DNA from: RGIG8748 sp045532255
GTDB lineage: Bacteria > Bacillota > Clostridia > UMGS1810
NCBI GenBank assembly: GCA_045532255.1
Contig: JAZSFO010000064.1
Span: forward strand, 1-7,485
DNA: 7,485 nucleotides
Direction of reading: 5' to 3'
Within the stretch, counting starts at the first letter, position 1. Each line of letters starts with the position of its first letter. The position numbers and the translations under genes are program-made. The notes under the pieces were generated by a model, which did no database searches, was not told the DNA's origin, and saw nothing but the letters and a program-made list of their open reading frames with translations. Of the stretch, positions 1 through 3,836 are shown piece by piece.

Positions 1-41
1 TTCCTTGAAAATACGACAGTATTATCTTCGTAATTTACTTT

Positions 42-69
42 GTTTCACCCAAAATTGTCTATGTGAAAC
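42..69. repeat. Small inverted repeat (7-bp arms)
   Basis: GTTTCAC at 42-48 is matched by its exact reverse complement GTGAAAC at 63-69, with 14 bases between. It lies just outside the larger 79-186 foldback. It could be a weak stem-loop or an operator-like dyad, but it could also be chance in AT-rich intergenic DNA. There is no uridine tract on either side that would make it a terminator. Confidence 0.3.
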
Positions 70-78
70 TGCTGTGCA

Positions 79-186
79 CCTGCCATCTTGAAAATTTTAT
101 TAAGATTTTAGTGCGAAAGGTTGCAGGCGGGCTGACGCCCGTCAAAACCGACAAACTGAAAGCTTTTAAAATTTTCAGATGTCAGG
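79..186. repeat. Long imperfect foldback, candidate structured RNA or MITE/REP-like element
   Basis: The 108 bases fold back on themselves almost end to end. The outer stem pairs 79-98 with 168-186 (18 pairs, one mismatch, one bulged T). A second stem pairs 102-112 with 155-165 (one mismatch). A third pairs 119-122 with 146-149. An apical 7-bp GC-rich stem pairs 126-132 with 137-143 around a TGAC tetraloop. Two pairs (109/158 and 127/142) are G-T, so the RNA fold is slightly better as a plus-strand transcript. It starts 26 bases beyond the stop of the QueG-like gene, the last gene of the minus-strand operon. It may therefore shape the 3' end of that mRNA, but neither strand shows the U-run of a standard terminator. 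Compact symmetric foldbacks like this are often dispersed repeats; copy number cannot be seen from one window. Confidence 0.6.
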
Positions 187-188
187 CA

Positions 189-212
189 TTGAGGGTTCGA
201 ATCCTGTCACAC
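189..212 (+). other. tRNA T-arm-like sequence, no tRNA body
   Basis: GGGTTCGAATCC at 193-204 resembles the T-loop and inner T-stem of a bacterial tRNA. The following bases (GTCACAC) could pass for a 3' acceptor strand. The T-stem is imperfect (A opposite G at one pair), no CCA follows, and no D-arm, anticodon arm or matching 5' acceptor strand lies at the right distance upstream. It is either a remnant of a tRNA 3' end, as left at some integration sites, or coincidence. It sits directly against the stop codon of the QueG-like gene. Confidence 0.2.
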
Positions 213-997
213 TATCTAAGTTTATCTTGCAGGTCAAGGTTTCTTTCTATTATCCTCTTGCCCCGCCACGAAAACGCTCTGTCTCCGTATCTACGCTCGA
301 ATTCCTTGTTTGACATAGCTGACAGCTCATCTACCGAAAGCGTTGTTACAAGATTATCACGAAAGTCAACTATCGGTGTATGCTCTGCAGACTTGTTGTG
401 CGGACACACGCTCTGGCATACATCGCATCCGAAGGCAAGCCTGCTTTTCCTTACAAGCTCCTCTTCAAAAGGTGAAAGCTCCCCCCTCTTCTGCGTAATG
501 TGAGACAGGCATCTTTCGGTATTTAAGCCGTCTCCGAGTGCTCCTCCGGGGCAAGCATCTATACATTTGTTACAGCCGATACACCTTCTATCCAAAGGTT
601 GTGTAAAGGGAATGTCAAGATTGCAGGCTATATATCCTATAAAGAAATACGAACCATATTTATCATTTATACAAAGTCCGTTTTTTCCCTCAAAGCAGAG
701 TCCCGCCCTAAGCGCAAGCGCCCTGTCAATATGAGGTCCTGTGTCGGAATGTACATCAAAATCGCAAAGACCGAGAGAGTTTGCAACTGAGGTAAGAATT
801 CTCCTTGTTACAAGGTGGTAATCCATACCGTGCGAATATATGCTGATGTTGTACTCACGGGGAAACCCGCAAAAATACGGAAAAAGAGCCACAATACAGG
901 TTTTGAAGCTTTTTCCCGTCTCTTTGTTGTAAAGCGATGCATCGCATATACCGAATGTATCAATATTAAACTTTTTAAATTCTTTTTTGATATCCAC
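212..997 (-). CDS. QueG-like epoxyqueuosine reductase family protein (short form)
   Basis: A 261-residue cytoplasmic protein of the QueG family, the cobalamin- and iron-sulfur-dependent enzymes that reduce epoxyqueuosine to queuosine in tRNA. Family marks are HGMDYH (56-61), the catalytic-type aspartate in SDTGP (Asp85), ARAG-like LRAG followed by GKNG (97-107), and GSYFFIG (115-121). Eight cysteines suit two [4Fe-4S] clusters: Cys139, 142, 145, 149, then Cys163, then Cys191, 194, 198 in CDVCQSVCP. It is shorter than classic QueG (about 310-380 residues) and lacks the C-terminal HEAT-like repeats, as in many clostridial homologues. Start is GTG with a weak ribosome site, 5 bases after the sigF stop, suggesting translational coupling and co-transcription with spoIIA. 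Family membership is secure. Activity on tRNA is inferred, and a diverged reductase is possible. Confidence 0.85.
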   Translation of the reverse strand: MDIKKEFKKFNIDTFGICDASLYNKETGKSFKTCIVALFPYFCGFPREYNISIYSHGMDYHLVTRRILTSVANSLGLCDFDVHSDTGPHIDRALALRAGLCFEGKNGLCINDKYGSYFFIGYIACNLDIPFTQPLDRRCIGCNKCIDACPGGALGDGLNTERCLSHITQKRGELSPFEEELVRKSRLAFGCDVCQSVCPHNKSAEHTPIVDFRDNLVTTLSVDELSAMSNKEFERRYGDRAFSWRGKRIIERNLDLQDKLR

Positions 998-1002
998 TCT
1001 GG

Positions 1003-1713
1003 TTAACCTAAACTTTCTCTTAAGTATCCTATTACCTTTTTTTCTATCCTTGAAACCTGTACCTGTGATATTCCGAGTCTCTCTGCCACCTTGTTCTGTG
1101 TTTCATCAAGAAAATATCTGCATGCAATTATTGTTCTCTCTCTTGCGCCAAGCGACGAAAGTGCACATTTTAACGATGCTCTGTCAAGAAGCGAAGATCC
1201 GTCATCTCCTACAATCTGGTCAAGAAGATAAGTCTCCCTCCCACCGTCGTCGGAATATGTTCTGTATATTGAGTCGCACGGTGCACATGCCTCCATTGCC
1301 TCAGTAAGAGTATATACATCCACATCCAGCTCGGATGCTATTTCACCTATTGTAGGCTCTCTTAGGTTTGTATCAGCAAGTCTTTTTGATACTGCCGCCG
1401 CGTGAGTCGCAATCTCCTTATAACGCCTACTGACCTTTATAATTCCGTCATCTCTTAAAAACCTCTTGATTTCGCCTGCGATCAGCGGTACTGCATATGT
1501 AGAAAACTTTACATCATACGACGGGTCAAAACGGCGGATTGCCTTGATAAGTCCTATAACCCCAATCTGATACAAATCCTCTGTTTCGCACCGCCCATTG
1601 GGAATACGTCTTACCACGCTCCACACCAGTCCCGAATTCATTCTTACCGCCTCGTCAAGAGAAGCCTTGTCTCCGTTTTTTGCCCTTTCTATAATATTAT
1701 ACACCGCCTCCAC
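1003..1713 (-). CDS. sigF: RNA polymerase sporulation sigma factor sigma-F
   Basis: Sigma-F (SpoIIAC) directs transcription in the forespore right after asymmetric septation and is held inactive by SpoIIAB until SpoIIAA frees it. Visible regions are 2.1-2.2 with DLYQIGVIGLIKAIRRFD, then FSTYAVPLIAGEIKRFLRDDG (2.3-2.4), and KVSR at the start of region 3. The region 4.2 helix-turn-helix near the C-terminus reads VAERLGISQVQVSRIEKK, nearly the B. subtilis SigF sequence. At 236 residues or fewer it has a shorter N-terminus than B. subtilis SigF (255). Two GTG starts are possible. The one given is at 1713; the in-frame GTG at 1704 (233 residues) has the better ribosome site, AAGCAGGTGG at 1719-1710 with about 8 bases from the AGCAGG core. 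The gene follows spoIIAB by 13 bases, and its start lies inside a predicted hairpin (1703-1737). Confidence 0.96.
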   Translation of the reverse strand: MEAVYNIIERAKNGDKASLDEAVRMNSGLVWSVVRRIPNGRCETEDLYQIGVIGLIKAIRRFDPSYDVKFSTYAVPLIAGEIKRFLRDDGIIKVSRRYKEIATHAAAVSKRLADTNLREPTIGEIASELDVDVYTLTEAMEACAPCDSIYRTYSDDGGRETYLLDQIVGDDGSSLLDRASLKCALSSLGARERTIIACRYFLDETQNKVAERLGISQVQVSRIEKKVIGYLRESLG

Positions 1714-1737
1714 CTGCTTTCGATGGTTAAAGGCGGT
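1703..1737 (-). promoter_or_regulatory. Hairpin enclosing the spoIIAB stop and sigF ribosome site/start
   Basis: In the minus-strand RNA, ACCGCCU (1737-1731) is complementary to AGGCGGU (1709-1703). The stem extends inward by two G-U pairs and one A-U pair to 10 bp, leaving a loop of about 14 bases. The 3' arm covers the second half of the sigF Shine-Dalgarno region and most of the GTG at 1704. The 5' arm and loop junction carries the spoIIAB stop codon (1729-1727). A ribosome reaching that stop would melt the stem, so sigF translation should depend on translation of its inhibitor spoIIAB. The pairing is seen directly; the regulatory role is inference. Confidence 0.5.
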
Positions 1738-2155
1738 TTTTGCCTATTTCCTTGACAAGAGTAACCTTGGTGCCTACTCCGATAACAGATTCGACATCTA
1801 CAGAGTCCATAAATGTCTCCATTACCGTAAATCCCATACCCGAACGCTCTCCGTCGGTATTGGTGGTAAAAAGCGGCTCCATTGCCTGCTTGATATCAGC
1901 TATACCCCTGCCGTTGTCCTTTATAACAATCGTTACCTTGTTATCCTCTGCGGTGCAGTCCATGAATATAAATCCGCCCGAAAGAGCATATCCGTGTACT
2001 ATGGAATTGGTAACTGCCTCGCTTACTGCCGTCTTGATATCCGCAAGCTCCTCCAGTGTGGGGTCGAGCGGTGCAACAAAGGCGGCTATTATACTTCTTG
2101 CAAAGCTTTCGTTTTCGCTTTTGCTTAAGAATTTGATTTCTGCTGTGTTTTTCAT
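1727..2155 (-). CDS. spoIIAB: Anti-sigma F factor / serine kinase SpoIIAB
   Basis: A 142-residue GHKL-fold protein that binds and inhibits sigma-F in its ATP-bound form and phosphorylates the anti-anti-sigma factor SpoIIAA. The N-box is visible as SEAVTNSIVHGY, with Glu46 and Asn50 at the same positions as the catalytic and Mg-binding residues of B. subtilis SpoIIAB. The G1 box is KDNGRGI (Asp80-Gly82-Gly84), and the lid with G2 box is TNTDGERSGMGFTVME (99-113). Arg20, a contact residue for both partners in the Bacillus complex, is present. ATG start at 2155 has a GGGGGG-rich ribosome site 6 bases upstream. The gene lies 16 bases after spoIIAA and 13 bases before sigF. Length and context match the family fully. 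Confidence 0.97.
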   Translation of the reverse strand: MKNTAEIKFLSKSENESFARSIIAAFVAPLDPTLEELADIKTAVSEAVTNSIVHGYALSGGFIFMDCTAEDNKVTIVIKDNGRGIADIKQAMEPLFTTNTDGERSGMGFTVMETFMDSVDVESVIGVGTKVTLVKEIGKNRL

Positions 2156-2171
2156 ATGCTTCCCCCCTTTC

Positions 2172-2504
2172 CTATGCTGTTTTCATTGCGTCCGTAAGGG
2201 AATCGCATATTGTAGCTATTCTTCCGATGCCCGAAAGCTCCAAGAGCTTTTTTATGGTCGGCTTGCTTGTGACAATAATAACCTTTCCGCCGATGGCAGA
2301 CATCATCTTATAGCGTCCGATGATAATTCCTATTCCCGAGCTGTCCATAAAATCCAGACGCGAAAAATCAAAAATTATCCTTGCTACATTCTCAAGACTT
2401 ATCCTTACATCTATCTCCTCGCGGATAGATGCGGCGTTGTGCTGGTCGATATCTCCCGTCACAGTAACAATAAGCGTTCTGTGACGCACACTGAAGTTAA
2501 TCAT
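2172..2504 (-). CDS. spoIIAA: Anti-sigma F factor antagonist SpoIIAA
   Basis: A 110-residue STAS-domain protein. Unphosphorylated SpoIIAA attacks the SpoIIAB-sigma-F complex and frees sigma-F; SpoIIAB inactivates it by phosphorylating one serine, and SpoIIE (not in this window) restores it. The phosphorylation motif is clear: DFMDSSGIGIIIGRYK, where Ser56, the serine before Gly, corresponds to B. subtilis Ser58. The N-terminal strands include TVTGDIDQHNA, the typical GDLD-type STAS turn. ATG at 2504 has an excellent ribosome site, AAAGGAGG, with 8 bases of spacing. It is the first cistron of the operon, 68 bases after folC, with a sigma-H-type promoter in that gap. No abnormal residues were seen. 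Confidence 0.97.
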   Translation of the reverse strand: MINFSVRHRTLIVTVTGDIDQHNAASIREEIDVRISLENVARIIFDFSRLDFMDSSGIGIIIGRYKMMSAIGGKVIIVTSKPTIKKLLELSGIGRIATICDSLTDAMKTA

Positions 2505-2533
2505 ATATAATTCCTCCTTTGATTTACTTACAC

Positions 2534-2561
2534 TATTCTAAGGAAGAATTATTTTTCCTTT
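2534..2561 (-). promoter_or_regulatory. Predicted sigma-H promoter of the spoIIA operon
   Basis: On the minus strand, AAAGGAAAA (2561-2553) fits the sigma-H -35 consensus RNAGGAWWW completely. After an 11-base spacer, TTAGAATA (2541-2534) fits the -10 consensus RNNGAATW except for the first base. Transcription would start near 2527, giving a short leader before the AAAGGAGG ribosome site at 2520-2513. The spoIIA operon of Bacillus is driven by sigma-H with Spo0A, so element, spacing and position agree with known biology. Confidence 0.7.
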
Positions 2562-2567
2562 GTCGGG
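2559..2567 (+). promoter_or_regulatory. Weak Spo0A-box-like sequence
   Basis: TTTGTCGGG on the plus strand (CCCGACAAA in the direction of spoIIA) matches 7 of 9 positions of the Spo0A box TTTGTCRAA. It overlaps the upstream end of the predicted sigma-H -35 element, where an activator contacting polymerase could sit. The two mismatches make it tentative. It starts immediately before the folC stop codon in plus coordinates. Confidence 0.35.
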
Positions 2568-2572
2568 AAATA

Positions 2573-3832
2573 TCACTTTCTAAGATATGTTCTAAGTGCT
2601 CCTGCAAGATACAGCGAGCCTGCTATACATACAAACCCGTTATCTCCTGCCATAGATAAAGCTATGCCCATGGCCTTTTTGTAATCAGGCTCATACAGGC
2701 TATCTGGAATATATTTAAGAATTCTTTGATAGACATTCATACCGCTGGTCTGCCTCATGCTCGGTACATCCGTAACTATAAACCTTGCTTTTAGTGAGGA
2801 AAGCTCCTTTGCCGAGGATTCAAAATCCTTGTCATTGAGCATACCTATAAGGCATACTCTGTTTTCCTCGGGTATATATTTTCTTATGCTGTCCGCAAAT
2901 GCACATATTCCCTGATGGTTGTGTGCTCCGTCTATGATAACGCCCTCTCTTACAAGCTCAAAACGGCACTTCCAGCGGGTGTTCTCTATGCCCTCTTTGA
3001 TAAAAGGCATATCAATTCCCATAAGCTCAGCCGACTTTATTGCAAGAAGTGCATTATAGACCTGATGCTCTCCGAGAAGCGGAATTCTTATATTACAATC
3101 TTCTGTTTTTATGACTGTTTCTGCCATGCTCTGAGATACTATCTCAAAGCTGTATTCAGGAATAAAAAGCCTTGCATTTTTCTCGTCGGCAACTCTCTTT
3201 ATAACACCCAGAGACACATCATCTGTATGAGGGTGAAGAACAACCCTTGAGCCGTCCTTTATTGTACCTGCCTTTTGAAAGGCTATTTCCTCAAGTGTGT
3301 CTCCAAGGATTTCCGTATGGTCAAGACCTATTCGGCATATGAGATTGAGTACGGGGTTTTCTATGACATTGGTAGAATCGTAAAGCCCTCCAAGTCCGCA
3401 CTCCAAAACCACATAATCACAGCCCTCTTCATAAAAATACAAAAATCCGATTGCTGTAATAATCTCAAATTCTATGGGATGTACACCATCCATACTCTCT
3501 ATGGCATCCTTTACCCTATTGGTATAGTACACAAGCCTTTCGGGTGGTATGTTTACACCGTCTATTGTAAGGCGCTCGCCAAATTCTTCGATATACGGCG
3601 ATGTGTTCATCCCTACCTTGTACCCTGCTGATGTAAGGATATTTCTGAGCATTGAGCATACCGAGCCCTTGCCGTTGGTTCCTGCGGTGTGTATGCACCT
3701 TAGCTTTTTGTGAGGATTGCCGAGTACAGAGAGCAGGGCTTTGATATTACAAAGCCCTGCCTTTTTTCCAAATCTGCCGGCAGAATGAATATATTCGATA
3801 CATTCTTTTTCTGTTTTAAGCAATTTAGTCAC
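2573..3832 (-). CDS. folC: Bifunctional dihydrofolate synthase / folylpolyglutamate synthase
   Basis: A 419-residue cytoplasmic Mur-ligase-type enzyme that adds glutamate to dihydropteroate and to folates, using ATP. Visible motifs are the N-terminal YIHSAGRFG (14-22), the P-loop HTAGTNGKGSV (48-58), TSPYIEEFGERLTIDG (77-92), LDHTEILG (170-177), QKAGTIK with the candidate carbamylated Lys187, GEHQVYNALLA (254-264), and C-terminal DGAHN (301-305). Two usually conserved spots differ: GLGG is followed by Leu-Tyr-Asp rather than Arg-Leu/Phe-Asp, and DGAHN by His306 rather than Pro. The given start is GTG at 3832, one base after the valS stop. A TTG at 3823 is better spaced from TAAGGTGA (3836-3829) and would shorten the protein by 3 residues. 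The gene is probably co-transcribed and translationally coupled with valS. Confidence 0.93.
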   Translation of the reverse strand: MTKLLKTEKECIEYIHSAGRFGKKAGLCNIKALLSVLGNPHKKLRCIHTAGTNGKGSVCSMLRNILTSAGYKVGMNTSPYIEEFGERLTIDGVNIPPERLVYYTNRVKDAIESMDGVHPIEFEIITAIGFLYFYEEGCDYVVLECGLGGLYDSTNVIENPVLNLICRIGLDHTEILGDTLEEIAFQKAGTIKDGSRVVLHPHTDDVSLGVIKRVADEKNARLFIPEYSFEIVSQSMAETVIKTEDCNIRIPLLGEHQVYNALLAIKSAELMGIDMPFIKEGIENTRWKCRFELVREGVIIDGAHNHQGICAFADSIRKYIPEENRVCLIGMLNDKDFESSAKELSSLKARFIVTDVPSMRQTSGMNVYQRILKYIPDSLYEPDYKKAMGIALSMAGDNGFVCIAGSLYLAGALRTYLRK

Positions 3833-3836
3833 CTTA
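3829..3836 (-). promoter_or_regulatory. folC ribosome binding site overlapping the valS stop codon
   Basis: TAAGGTGA on the minus strand contains the valS stop TAA and resembles a Shine-Dalgarno sequence. It is 5 bases upstream of the in-frame TTG at 3823-3821 and overlaps the GTG at 3832-3830. This favours the TTG as the folC start and implies that ribosomes terminating on valS reinitiate on folC. Confidence 0.45.

Noticed and set aside
111..212. A possible plus-strand tRNA ending in GGGTTCGAATCC
   Set aside because: No D-loop GG, no 5-bp/7-base anticodon arm at the right distance, only a partial acceptor match over 102 bases, and no CCA. Kept only as a T-arm-like scrap.
63..503. Plus-strand reading frame of 146 codons
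   Set aside because: It runs through the foldback and then antisense to the QueG-like gene, with no family motif or good ribosome site.
1001..1008. GGTTAACC palindrome between sigF and the QueG-like gene
   Set aside because: An 8-base perfect palindrome at the sigF stop codon is easily explained by chance and has no partner site.
1740..2510. Long plus-strand reading frame of 256 codons
   Set aside because: It lies entirely antisense to spoIIAB and spoIIAA, has serine-rich low-quality composition and no recognisable motif. It is a shadow of those genes.
2541..2561. AAGGAA/TTCCTT dyad as a folC terminator
   Set aside because: A short AT-rich stem with a mismatch and no U-run; the sequence is better explained as sigma-H promoter elements.
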